The translations under genes were made by a program, and so were the position numbers. From Apostichopus japonicus (lineage: Eukaryota; Echinodermata; Holothuroidea; Aspidochirotida; Stichopodidae), in the NCBI RefSeq assembly GCF_037975245.1, contig NC_092572.1:1461501-1525500 (forward strand): 64,000 bases of DNA, in the 5' to 3' direction. How positions within the stretch are numbered: the stretch's first letter is position 1; every line of letters starts with the position of its first letter. Shown here one piece after another: positions 1 through 10,983 of this stretch. The notes beneath the pieces are model-generated. The model ran no database searches and had not been told where the DNA came from. It worked only from the letters and a program-made list of their open reading frames with translations.

Positions 1-818
1 CTTGACTTATTTGGAAATTTGAAGCCTCACCTTTTATGAATGAGAATTACCAAGGACAGGTTACAATTCAATTGATCTGCTGCCTACAGGTGAAATTATT
101 TCGTTTCTACAGATTAATTTTATATTTATATTATAAATTTTGATGTTTTGTTTATGTAATTTGCAGATTACTCCAACTCATAAGCCACCATCTGCAAGAC
201 GATCCAGCCCAATCCCATGTACAAAACATGAATTACCAAATGCGGAGTGCAGTGAACCTGGAGTACCCCTGGAGATAATACATATGCTATAATGGAGTCT
301 CCTAGAAAGCTAAAGCGCAAAATACCCGACATCACATATATTTTCATGCATATTGTGTTGAAACTATTTATCTTTTCATTCTTTTTATGTCAAGAGACAT
401 GTTCAAGAGCATAAGAGACCTCATAGAGAAAGTTTCATGAGAGCAATATTAGCAGAAAGACATGACAGTTATCACACATGGGGGAAGGGGGGGGGGGAGG
501 GACTGATGTGGCTGAACATTCCAAGTTTAAAAATGATAGAACTTTTAGCAAAGATTTTGTCAGTACTTTTTAGGCTCTGTTGCCATCATAATTATCACAT
601 TTCTGCCATCCAATCATACAGTTAATGAAGAAGAAGTATAAGTTTCATTATGTTTTTAAACAATGGAAACATTTCTCTGACCTCTAGTGGCAAAACATCT
701 TGTGATTTCATATTGTTTGGTGTTGAAGTTCTTGTATAAGTTAAATGATAATTTTCAAGGACTAGAAGCATTTCATGGACTTGCAGGTGCCACCCTATGT
801 ATTGTTTACTTTTTTATA

Positions 819-953
819 CCTTTATAGTCTTTTTGGAAAGTTTCATGACATTTTTAACCACCAGAAGCATTGCACTGACTTCCTTACCTTTATAGTCTTT
901 TTGGAAAGTTTCATGGCATTTTAACCACCAGAAGCATTGCACTGACTTCCTCT
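819..953. repeat. Imperfect tandem repeat, two 68-bp units
   Basis: A unit containing TTTATAGTCTTTTTGGAAAG and ending in GCATTGCACTGACTTCC occurs at about 819-886 and again at 887-953 with few differences. Fragments of the same unit (the ACCACCAGAA motif and GAAGTTCTTG) recur between about 700 and 1160, so the array was probably longer and has decayed. Confidence 0.75.
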
Positions 954-1639
954 GCACATACTGTTATGTTTTCAGATTATGAAATGTGAAGTTCTTGCCA
1001 TTATACTTTCTTAAACAATATTTTTATAATAGTCTTTTATATGTGAAGTTCTTGCTGATTTACTTTTGTTTTTTTTATAAATTTTAACCACCAGAAACAT
1101 TGCATTGACTTCCAGGGTCCCGAGTGTAATGATTTTAAATTTTCTGGAAATGAAGTTCTTGTTGGACTTTTAAGTGCTAACAAGTCACTACAATCAATAC
1201 TATTACAACTGTGTCACTTAAAATGAATAAATTGAAAGAAAAGGATATTTGTTTCCATAATGTGCTTTCATAGTTTACCTTGTCGGTACTCTATTTGCAA
1301 TCATTAAAGCTGAAACTGCAAGCACCCAACCATTAAAACAATAGCATTATAGCATGAACATGAAATACCACAGTTTATGACTCACGAGATTGCTCTTAGA
1401 CTACAACTGTTTGAAAAACTTCGAATTTTTGAGTCCCCCCACCCTCCGCCACACCAACCCCTCAATGCTGCTTTCGACCAAGAATATAATCGGAAAGGCT
1501 TTTGAGTTGTCCATATTGATCTGCTTTTGCAACCCTCATTTTACTTAGTCAATTGACCGCAATAAAAAATCAATCTAATATTGAGTACGGGGGCACGTCT
1601 CCCGACCACCTCCCCCCTCCCCCACCTCAGTGACACACA

Positions 1640-1890
1640 CCTAATATCAGCGCCGCTTCTCATGTCTTTGGATACTTTCTGTCTACAAGAAAACAGCCAT
1701 TAAATCAACTTTCAAATATCGCTAGCATACAAAATCATTGAACCGTATCGCTCTTCTTGGGTGAACAAACATGGCGGACAGTAACTTCACAGAGTAGGCC
1801 TGTTGCTCCAATCAGGGAGTTAGTGGTCGCAAGACAAGTAATGAGAGCGGTGGGAGATCGAGAGCGTCCAACAAACACTATAACAGGTAG
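1640..1890 (+). promoter_or_regulatory. Possible promoter or 5' exon with YY1-like motif
   Basis: AACATGGCGGAC at about 1768 matches the YY1-type element often found at metazoan transcription starts, and the surroundings are richer in CpG than the rest of the window. A possible splice donor (ACAG then GTAGGC) follows near 1886. The ATG opens only an eight-codon frame. The call is weak because no downstream coding exon was found. Confidence 0.18.
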
Positions 1891-2560
1891 GCTTAGCCTA
1901 ACAAATTGCATAACTGTACTGGAGAGTTAGCCCAACTGCAGTGTTAGTACTAACTTGTCTTAGGGGCCCCTAGGCTATAGCCCTATAAGCCTAGGCTAGC
2001 TAACGCGTCTATTTAACTATTTTGATGAAGCTCCATCACTTGTTGAACACATTGACATGTACCTAGGCTTTAGGCGGCTAGACAGGCGCAGCCTAGCCTT
2101 CACGTACGTAGACTGCTCTATATCAATGTAGCTATATTCTACACTACACTTTCGCCGTAAACGTACATGTCTGTGGCGCGAATGTTCAAATAATCAAGGA
2201 AATTAAGCTCCTCCCACTCGCGCGTGTCACTAACACTTTTATAATCTATATATATTACCGCGCCGAACATGACAAAATAGTATATCATATATAAAGGTTA
2301 TAACGAACAATATATATATGTTATGCGATATATATATGATATGCGATATATATAGGTTATGCATAAGGTATATATATGAAGAACAAACATAAGTCATATA
2401 TATTACTGCATAACTAACATATATTCCTCGTTATAATCAATATATAAGGTATATAATATTGTCACATATGGCACTTCATAGACATGAATTAAAAAAAAAA
2501 CAGGTTATGTTATCTTGCGTATTGTTACATATAAGCTTACAGATGCATGTATTAACAAAT

Positions 2561-2900
2561 CAAAATAAAATAAAACGGTTAGCAAACTGCTTATCTACTA
2601 GAGAGCCTGTGTAATTGAATGTGTAAAAGTAAGTAGGCCTGACGTTTCGATCCTAGCAGGATCTTCTTCCAAGGCTAAATGACAAGTACAGTAACAGAAG
2701 GGACAAAAACACGCACAGAATACAGACAGGTTAATGGGCACGGTGAACACAATGAGATAGATGAAGGGGATTCAAAGTAAACAATGGATGGAGAGAAGAA
2801 AGCAACAGGGAAAGAGGAGAGGTAGGAGATAAACAGTGGAGGGACAAAGAGAGATTTTTTCCCTAACCTGTTCGTTTAATCATCTCTTTGTCCCTCCACC
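2561..2900 (+). repeat. Dispersed repeat copy (GATCCTAGCAGGATC family)
   Basis: This is one of four related copies in the window (also near 21502-21840, 47505-47570 and 62300-62765). Shared landmarks in order are an A/T-rich start, GCAAACTGCTTAT, GCCTGACGTTTCGATCCTAG, CAGGATCTTC, a CAGAAGGGAC stretch and GACAGGTTAATG. The end of this copy forms a hairpin around the words GGAGGGACAAAGAGA and TCTCTTTGTCCCTCC. No protein is encoded. It looks like a non-autonomous retroposed or foldback element. Confidence 0.65.
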
Positions 2901-3842
2901 ATTTAGTAATACTTAGAAAAAAAATCTTATTGTGTAAACACTTTCACAGATGCAGGTTGCGTTGTTGCACATATGACCTTCATATAATGATACTAATCGA
3001 GTCACTCCAAGATTAATGTTCCAGTAACAGTTAATTATGTTAAGTTACCTTGAGCGGCACACTCTATTAGAGTTGATAGCGACATCTTGAAATTCAATCT
3101 GATCACAGTTGTAGTTGTCTGAAAACAAGAAGAAAGAAGAAATATTATCACCTTCTTCATCATCTACGTGATTATAATCCGCACTTTCGTGTTTATCCTC
3201 ATTTTCATCGCCTTCGTCTTTGTTATCTCAATAATATCAACATCTTTACCAAAACCATTACTATCTCTTAATGCACCGTTATCAAAAGAACTGATGGTTG
3301 ATTTTAGTCAGTCGAATTTCCATCTCTAATATAGCTTACATTGAAATATTATTTAAAAAAAATCACTCTGGAAGATGCATTTTTGTCACACCTAAACATC
3401 ATCCTAACCAGCAGTCATTGCTTCATTGCGTGGTAGAAGGAACAAAGCCAACTTCATGCTAATACAGTTATACTAATACTACAAGTTGGGGCAAACCAAT
3501 AATACATACGAAGGCAGTTCAAATATGTTTTTTGTTGCTTTGCCAAATGCATGTGCTAACCAAATAACAATGGGGAAGCAATGTCACCCCTAAGGCTCGT
3601 TTAAAGTGAAACGGGAAAATTGTAATCGCATTGTAAGTTGGACGTTTTAAATTATAGGAAAAGGTATTGTTAGCTTAAGAATTGTAAATATTTATTGTAT
3701 TGCGTAAGAAACATTGAATTACCTTTCATTGATTGATTACTGTCATCCTTATCAGGACCCTAAAACTAGTAGATACTCTTTCGATAATAAATATAACACA
3801 TTGAAATAAAATTAGGCTGCAAGTTTTTTTTCACTGTTATTG

Positions 3843-3846
<4 letters not shown>

Positions 3847-3909
<63 letters not shown>

Positions 3910-3981
3910 TAGATAGATATATATATATATATAGATATATATATATATAGATATACATATATATATATACGTATATGTGTA

Positions 3982-4020
<39 letters not shown>

Positions 4021-4030
4021 TTCTATGTGT
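3847..4030. repeat. TA/GATA microsatellite
   Basis: A long run of TA dinucleotides is interrupted by GATA and by a short GT run. The open frame across it on the minus strand is only a tyrosine-isoleucine translation of the repeat. Confidence 0.9.
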
Positions 4031-4698
4031 GTGTGTGTAAATATAAACGTTGTTTCGAAATAAGTGCTGACAGATCGTCATCTTACTGTTGTCATGTTTT
4101 AACTTACCAATAACACACCGAGTCCACTTGATCAGTGCGTTAACTGTCTGCCGATATAGCAACGCCTAGTCCACTATCTGTATACATATAATGTATAATG
4201 TACATATGTTGCCTTAGTTATCATACTTCATCTTGTATCGGGTAGAGTACTCGCCGAGCTCAATCGGAAACAGAAATTGAAAGTATTTTTTCTCGTGTTT
4301 CGTCCGTGCTTGGGCGTTACAAAATGAGATATTTATCATAAAGGTTGAAAAAATAGACATATTTGTCTACTTCACTATTTAAAACAAAGGTTACGTTCGG
4401 TAACAAAGATACACGCAATGTTAATAGTGAAAACCCTTGGATGGTTCTCAGACTTGAGTCGGATGAGATTATCCGTCATATTTCAGTATGAGCGTAAAAC
4501 GATACCAATAACAATCAATTGAATATATTCGATGTTATCTTCCTGTAAGTGGTTTTGCCAAACGAAATAAAAGAAATACTTCAGTCGAGCAATGACAAGA
4601 AAATCATAGACTGAAATAAATCAGTACATCAAACGCTGGGGATGTTAGTAATTCAAATAGTTCGTGAAAGACAACGTCTATGTGTGTTTTACGGTTAA

Positions 4699-4786
4699 GC
4701 TGATTTCACTTTTACATCGTTACGTGAGAATTGTATCCTATAAACGCTTTCGTCGTGTACATAGTGCTTGCAATACAGTGAACGTC
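4699..4786 (+). promoter_or_regulatory. Upstream/5'UTR segment shared with receptor gene 2
   Basis: The run GCTGATTTCACTTTTACAT at about 4699 recurs at about 35344, at a similar distance from the start codon of gene 2. In both, TGACGTCATG or AACGTCATG leads directly into a homologous signal-peptide exon. The conservation extends upstream of the ATG, so it is probably a common 5'UTR or core promoter kept after gene duplication. Confidence 0.45.
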
Positions 4787-4937
4787 ATGACACGATTAAG
4801 GTCAATAATACTTGCTCTTCTCAGCCTGTCGTTTGTTTTCTGCGGTAAGTAAATTCGGTGCATTATTATCTGATAGAAAATAATTGATAGTATAACATTA
4901 TCCAAAATGAAATTGCGCTATACGTTTCGTTTTGCAG

Positions 4938-5267
4938 ACGACCAAGAACAAACAACTTGCATTTGTGACGAACTAGTTTACATTCAGTCTTTTCCGACCT
5001 CCGTCTGTAATGCCTCGTCGTGTGATCATGTCTGCTTTGTTTGCCCGGTTTATAAAAAAAATAATGTGAAATGGTCCAATGATTGGAATAAAATTGCTCA
5101 CGGATGGATTTACTTGGGGGATCGTAGTGGAGAAAGCGTAAATAGCTGCCATGAGACGAATGCTTCGTTAAGTGTGAAACCTTGTGAAGATGAGAATGAA
5201 TCCTCTTTTCGATGTCAACAGGGAGAGAAAGTGTTGGCCAAATTTACACTCATATGTGAAATAGACG
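4938..5267 (+). CDS. Cysteine-rich Ig-like ectodomain exon of receptor gene 1
   Basis: This 330-nt exon (phase 1 in, phase 1 out) follows TTTTGCAG and ends at GTGAGT. It encodes about 110 residues with the pattern VCFVCPVY, then VKWSN, then CHETNASLSVKPC and FRCQQGEK, which fits an Ig-type fold (Cys in strand B, Trp in strand C, Cys in strand F) with extra cysteines. Gene 2 has the same words (VCLVCPVY, VEW, CHQTNASLRLKSC, QCRQGKK) in its first Ig exon. The preceding exon 4787-4844 gives MTRLRSIILALLSLSFVFCG, a clear signal peptide. Gene 1 shows no equivalent of the second Ig exon of gene 2; a possible remnant acceptor at 5445 runs into a stop. Confidence 0.75.
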
Positions 5268-5593
5268 GTGAGTAGATCACATTGCTTCTGTTAGTGACTA
5301 TGAATTTTTCATATTTAATTACAAGCTGAATTACAAAATTACCCCTCTTATATAAAAACAAAGCATTATGTGTTCATTTTCCAAAATATGTTGGGAGTAA
5401 GTTTAAGTGTACATTTAGCTCGTTTTTTTCTCTTTATTCTGCAGACAAAGTTGAGAGAGATCCGCCTTCAATTAAACATAAAATGAGATTTCCGTAAAGA
5501 TAACATAACAACATATCTTAATAATTACGATACAATTTTTTTCTGAAAGTTATATTCAAATTTTAGTGGCATTGGAAGGAAACGTAACTGTTG

Positions 5594-5930
5594 CTTTTCT
5601 TTCTCTGCAGACAACGATAATAATCAGAGTGATTCACATGGTAAATTCATTTGCAATAACAAAGCTAATTCGATTCCCTTTGATAATAATACACAATTTA
5701 TTTTATTAAGTATGTGTTCATCGAGTACTGGAAGCGACACTCATTTGTTTTTGAAATTTTTTGACCTTTTCTGCAGACAAAGATAATAATCAGGGAAATC
5801 CACATGGTAAATTCATTTTCAATAAAAATCTTATTAATATTCCTTTTAATAACAATACGCAATGTCTTTTAATAAGTATGTGTTCATCGTGTACTGGAAA
5901 GGACACTCAGTTTCTATTGGAAATTGTAAA
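5594..5930 (+). repeat. Tandem duplication of a 30-nt stalk microexon with its introns
   Basis: Two exons, 5611-5640 and 5777-5806, each follow CTGCAG and precede GGTAAATTC. They encode DNDNNQSDSH and DKDNNQGNPH, both phase 1-1, so they can be included or skipped without changing frame. The homology covers about 166 bp and runs well into the following intron (AAGTATGTGTTCATCG appears in both). This is a recent duplication that adjusts the length of the stalk between the Ig domain and the membrane. Confidence 0.75.
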
Positions 5931-6595
5931 AAAACATAAATGAGAGAAATAAGAGATTTCTTTTCTTGTATACTTGTTGCAATGAAACATGTTGTTTCCA
6001 TAATCAGCAATCATCTTTAGAGATAGTGTAAAAGAGGTGAAATACGGTTAACTGTGTAACAACGCATTAGTGTAAGTCTTCGAAAGTCTTTAACAGGTGT
6101 TGCCACTAGTACCAATAATCCGTTTTTGCTAATGTAAATGACTTCTTATAATATTCTAATGAGACGATTAATATTTCACTGACATTGATACAAGGGATGT
6201 CAACAAGTCTATAACATGTGTGACATAAAGAAAGCATGTTCAAAATATGATATTTATTATTTAATGTAGGGAAACTGCAACCTAATCATTTGCTAGATAT
6301 GAATTCATTGTAATTTCCGATTTCTAAGAAAGAACTTAAAGCTAGCACATATTATCAGTCTGACAACTCAATTAATGAAAATTCAAACTGAAGACCTAAG
6401 GAATTTTGTAGAACGATCGTCTCTCTCTTTCCCCTTAGTGACAGATGCAGTGCCTGTAACAACGGGTAAACAGACTTGCTCTTTTCATTCATGTTTTTTT
6501 TTTCACTAACCAGGGATGTGTCGAAAGCATAAATCAAAATGATATATATCTAATAAAAATTTCGCTTCTGAGTCAAGAAGTATCATATGATATAG

Positions 6596-6766
6596 TACTT
6601 TATTCACTGATGTTATTAAAATATTCCATTTTATTTTTATATTTCCTGTATACAAATAATCATCCTAATTTGACATTAACAATGTCTATTATCATCGTTG
6701 GAGTAACAATTTCTATAGCTGTAGGCTGTGGTCTCACGTTCGCGTTACTTTACTCCCTGCGAAAAC
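6596..6766 (+). CDS. Transmembrane exon of receptor gene 1
   Basis: The frame encodes two hydrophobic stretches. The second, SIIIVGVTISIAVGCGLTFA, is followed by the basic stop-transfer sequence SLRKR. The exon ends at a consensus GTAAGT in phase 1. The proposed acceptor at 6594-6595 keeps phase 1 but has a poor pyrimidine tract, so the 5' border is uncertain. Confidence 0.6.
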
Positions 6767-6870
6767 GTAAGTTTGACCCAAACCCAAAGCGTAAACCCAC
6801 TCAACCGATTTGGGTTTGTATCGAATATGAAATGTACGCATGTTACTGGATTCATTCCCGCCCTTTAGAG

Positions 6871-7261
6871 CAGGGTTTCCCTCATGCACCCCCCCCCCAC
6901 CCCACTAACCCCCTTTTCGAAACACGATCTGAGTCATTCTTATACTATAATACGTATAAAGTGCTTCGTAAAAGATTACGTCCATAGTATAATATTGTAA
7001 TGCAACAAAAAAAAAGGCTGTTTCATAATTCAGTTATTTATCACATGGTACAGTACGGTAGTATGGCAACATATGCATATGGAACGCGAAAAACGTTTTT
7101 CGATAGGTGCGACTTTTGTACTTTACTAAATTATATCATATATCAGAGTTTAGTTCAACAACAAGTACAATAGTTTTGACTTTCAGAAACGTCTCATGAA
7201 CCCCTTGGGATGGACCCACGCATCCCCTGGGTGTTCATGCACCCCAGTTATTCAACCCCTG
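6871..7261. mobile_element. Non-autonomous hAT-like element in an intron of gene 1
   Basis: The ends are inverted: CAGGGTTTCCCTCATGCACC at the left and a right end reading TGCACCCCAGTTATTCAACC followed by CCTG. They are flanked by 8-bp direct repeats, CTTTAGAG (6863-6870) and CTCTAGAG (7262-7269), with one mismatch. Size (391 bp), CAGGG ends and an 8-bp duplication fit hAT-type MITEs. No transposase frame is present. Confidence 0.75.
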
Positions 7262-8446
7262 CTCTAGAGCAAATCAGAGTATATAGAGTCATCACTACCA
7301 TATCACATAATAGTGATATGGTTTAATCAATAGATCACACAACTTGTAAACCTAGAATACACAATACTGACGCTTTTCTTGACCCTTTGAAACTGTTCAA
7401 GATATTCCTGTCAGTATTACCAAAAAAATATATATATTTACAGTTCTCAGCGAAATTTACTTTACAATCTTCCGTTAAAATATAATAAATTATAAATAAA
7501 TCAGTTAGTATTTGATAATAAAATTGAAATATTATATGAAATTTTTAACAGATTTTGGATTTATTATAAAAGACATCCGATTCGGACCTAAGACTAATAA
7601 TTGGACAAGTTTTGCATGTGGTTAAGAGTTTCATTCATTTTTAAGGAATAAAGAGGGGATTGTGTTTTGCCCATGGGATTACTGCTTCACATATTTGCAT
7701 TATCAATAGCTCGTTAAACCCATCATCACAAAGATTGACTAAAAATACCGTTTCCTCCCAAATCGAAATGCACAGGTTAATTTTTGTCTTTATTATTTAT
7801 CTTGTTTGCATATGTTATCAAATGATTAATCAATGTTGTGTCAACAACCACTTACATCACTTTATAGGAGGCCAGTCAACAACAAGCAAAGGGTAAGCCA
7901 TATTGAACTTTATTTAGGTTCTGAATATATAAATATATATATTATTAGAGAAAACCAGAGAAATAAGATATGACTCATCAATTTCAATGTTATTTCAAGG
8001 TGAATATCCCACACGATACTAGAATCTTTTGAATCATAACTTTCCAAATTGTTTCCTCATTTTAATGGGTTAAATGGTTCACAGAAAATTTACCACTCGG
8101 GTAATTTACGTCTTAACAATTGTGTTACATTGAAATTAACATTGTCGAATACTCTTGTGAGGTCTAACACAAGTTACGTAACATGATAACTTCAATCTAA
8201 CTGTAAACTGATGAATAAATTCTTGTTAACTTGTACTTAAATATGTGTTTCTATAAAGTATGCAGCAAAGAGCTCAATTCATTCAGGTTTCAAGCGAAGT
8301 GATGTTTGTACTTCCTGTAGCAATGGTTTTTAAGCTACACAATATCACTTTGTAATATAGTGAGTTACCCGTTTGTCCTTGATGCAACAAGACGAGTTAC
8401 TTGATGTCCATTTGTATGTTATACTAACCTTCAGATTGACACCCAG

Positions 8447-9561
8447 CATTGAAATGGAACGTGTGTTACGTAGGAATGGTGGATGAAACTACTACAACAA
8501 TGAGTTTGGAATGCATTGTACAGACAAATTTAACAGGTGACGTCCGTTGCTAAATTGTTTTAACAAGATTATTTATAGAAGTTTATTGTGTTGAATACTG
8601 TAAAACCCTTAACATTTGACATCTCATAACATAGTAAATTAAACTGTAAATGGAAGCTTCACTACTTGCACGAGTGTTTTTTTTTTTTTTTTAGTAGTAG
8701 TACGAGTTGGCAATCATTATATGTTGGCCTCTGTTTGTTTTTTTCTACATCCAGATTCAAATCGTCATATTCTAAAGCCAATCCTGAACAAAAAAGTGCT
8801 CCCTGGTCCCTGATGGTTCGATCAAAATGGATTGTTTCGCAAAGAAGCTTTCAGGTATATATCATTGATAACTATTAAAACCTTATAATCTCTTAACAAA
8901 TCAAGAAATAATGAATATTTTTTAATTACGCAATTTGTGGTGTTGTAGCAACTGTTAAAAATGCACTGTGAGTAGTCCGATTTCGACAAAAAGTCATATT
9001 AATCCGGACATGTAAAACACATCTTTTTCATCGTCAATGATATTAAAGGATACTAAAGTTGTACACAGGCGAATTGTTGACAATGGGTCGTTATTAATTT
9101 ATTTCAGACGAGGAAACAATTGGCGACTATACGACTCTCAAAGTTCTTGCCGAGAGCTTGTCATCGTTTCAAATGGGCGATGGATTTGTGAAACTTTTAC
9201 ACATATCGACACAGACAAGTAATAAACTATTAATATATCCATTTTACTACTAAATTGGGTGTAATGTCCATAATCACGTTTCTAAGTGCATAGTTGTATT
9301 TTGAATTATATTTTAATGCTTTGCTTATACTTAACATTCACAATAAAATATTGAACTTGTTTCTCTAGTTCCGTTTGGTTTCTTCTATGAGACGATGAGA
9401 TGTGGAACTCTCTAAGACCATGAATCATTTCCGGAAAAAAATCTCGTATTAATAAAACTGTCAAGAGACAGCTATCTTATTTTTACCGACCCGTTTTGAA
9501 GGAATTACTCATCTTCGCAGTAAACATTGCCCAAGCAATGCATTATCTCGCTTCTCAGAAG
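8447..9561 (+). pseudogene. N-lobe to alpha-E kinase exons of receptor gene 1 (damaged)
   Basis: Four exons give the first half of a kinase-like domain. 8447-8536 encodes the beta-2 region ending QTNLT, phase 1. 8755-8854 encodes SIKMDCFAKKLS, where the first Lys of AKKL may be the beta-3 lysine; this exon is 100 nt where 99 would keep frame. 9108-9218 is the alpha-C exon with LKVLAESLSS and VKLLHIS. 9369-9561 holds the hinge word FFYETMRCGTL, an immediate TAA at 9413-9415, then TDPF, a one-nucleotide frame change at a T4 run near 9500, and the alpha-E word IAQAMHYLASQK ending at GTACTT. Acceptors and phases match gene 2 exons. The damage makes a full-length kinase product unlikely from this sequence. 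Confidence 0.6.
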
Positions 9562-10016
9562 GTACTTTACCATACTTCAGTGATTGACAGTTTATGATAA
9601 GCGTGTATTTTGACAAGCCAAAAGTTGTAATTTGTGTTTATTCATACGTGTTAAACATGGTCGAGTCTGATTGTTCGTCCGTGATCGTCAGCAGGCGATA
9701 CATTAACATATCACTAATGCACGGTATAGTCTCAACGACTAAGGAATATAAGTTACATAACAAGATCACATCGGTTTGTTATATTCCGATCCATCTGGAT
9801 ACATAATTTAATTCAAAGTAAAAGAAGCAGATTAACCTTGTTGCGTTTAAAGTTCATTGATGTGGAGTAAAACGTCTAACGTTAGTAATGTTATCAGAAG
9901 GTATGCGAGGCTTCGAAAAAGAACTAAAAAACTTAACTTTAACCGAGGGAGGCAATGTTCAAATGCCCTGAATACATAGATGCAAGGAATTGCACTAACC
10001 AACATACAGTTATATA

Positions 10017-10025
10017 TATATACAT

Positions 10026-10074
<49 letters not shown>
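10017..10074. repeat. TA microsatellite
   Basis: An almost pure TA run; the minus-strand frame across it is a repeat translation. Confidence 0.9.
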
Positions 10075-10077
<3 letters not shown>

Positions 10078-10837
10078 AGTTGATTTGAAAATGTGAGGAC
10101 ACCTTCGATATTATCACTTACTAAACGTCTCACATATACGCCTAAACTTACCCTATTCTTACAACGTGGTAACCTTTCGAAAATATAGTTGGTTACATTC
10201 AAGGGTAACATTCTGAGATGAAATATATGTTTATTTAATGTTTTGTATGAATGAATAGGGTTAACCAAGAGTTGATTGCAGATCATTCAAGGGGTATACC
10301 CTACGAATGCATGGCTTGATTTATACCAGGCCCAGCTAATGGGAATGCGCAATGTCCAATGCAGCCTCAGATGATTTCTGTTTATTATGAAGAACCTAGG
10401 TGCAAATTTAACGATGTGTCCTTTCCTTTATACAATTGTCTTAGGTATGACAATATTTGGCAATCTAAATATTTTTATAAGAATATAATACATTGATCCT
10501 TCCAATTTCATCTTTACGTGGTCCACATTAACAAAGACTTTTTCTGATGTTTTAATACTCTTTCGATAACATAAAACCAAATTTACATTTCTCTCGTAGT
10601 TTTGTCATCCAGCACTCTCTTTGAGAAAGGTACTTATGACGCCTCAAGGCTCCTGCAAATTATACGATATTTATCCAAATAACCTATGTATGGAGAGAAT
10701 CAAACATTTGATGAAAAAGGTAAAGCTATAACATTAAAACGCAAGTTAATTCAAAGTACTTGTTATTCATACTTATCACCACTCTTTAGCTATATATTCA
10801 TGTCTTTAAATAATTTCTTATTTTGTCTAATATTTAG

Positions 10838-10942
10838 AGCTTGCTCTCACAGAGGAATAAAATATGGAATAAAAGCAGGTCTTACGAAATATGCAGGAAA
10901 TTTCTTGTTTTGGGGATTTGAAAGGCCTCCATATTTTCCAAA
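10838..10942 (+). pseudogene. Probable catalytic-loop exon of receptor gene 1
   Basis: After the acceptor ATATTTAG the frame reads CSHRGIKYG and then LTKYAGNFLFWGFERP. This lines up with the gene 2 exon word LTKGGQVKLYDFC, placing WGF where an active kinase has DFG and HRG where it has HRD. Its entry phase does not match the upstream exon and the donor (GTTTTA) is poor, so it is either decayed or mis-bordered. The CACTA-like element begins about 40 bp downstream. Confidence 0.4.
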
Positions 10943-10983
10943 GTTTTAGTTTTATGATATTATTATTATTAATCCATTGTGTA

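Larger units (their letters stand above)
1..4786. other. Intergenic region upstream of receptor gene 1
   Basis: No convincing coding exon was found here. It holds an imperfect tandem repeat near 819-953, a GC-richer patch near 1640-1890, AT-rich low-complexity sequence near 2240-2470, one copy of a dispersed repeat near 2561-2900 and long TA microsatellites from 3847. The short open frames lack splice partners or recognisable protein patterns. Confidence 0.5.

Noticed and set aside
1771-1797. Short frame MADSNFTE after a strong-looking start context
   Set aside because: It stops after eight codons; the motif is better read as a YY1-type promoter element.
3845-4162. 105-codon minus-strand open frame
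   Set aside because: It is a translation of TA/GATA microsatellite repeats with no protein-like composition.
5445-5500. Candidate exon after CTGCAG in gene 1 (and a counterpart at 36094 in gene 2)
   Set aside because: Both open in the right phase but run into stops with no matching donor. They may be remnants of a lost stalk exon.
9847-10077. 76-codon minus-strand frame beginning in isoleucine-tyrosine repeats
   Set aside because: It starts in the TA microsatellite at 10017-10074 and has no splice partners.
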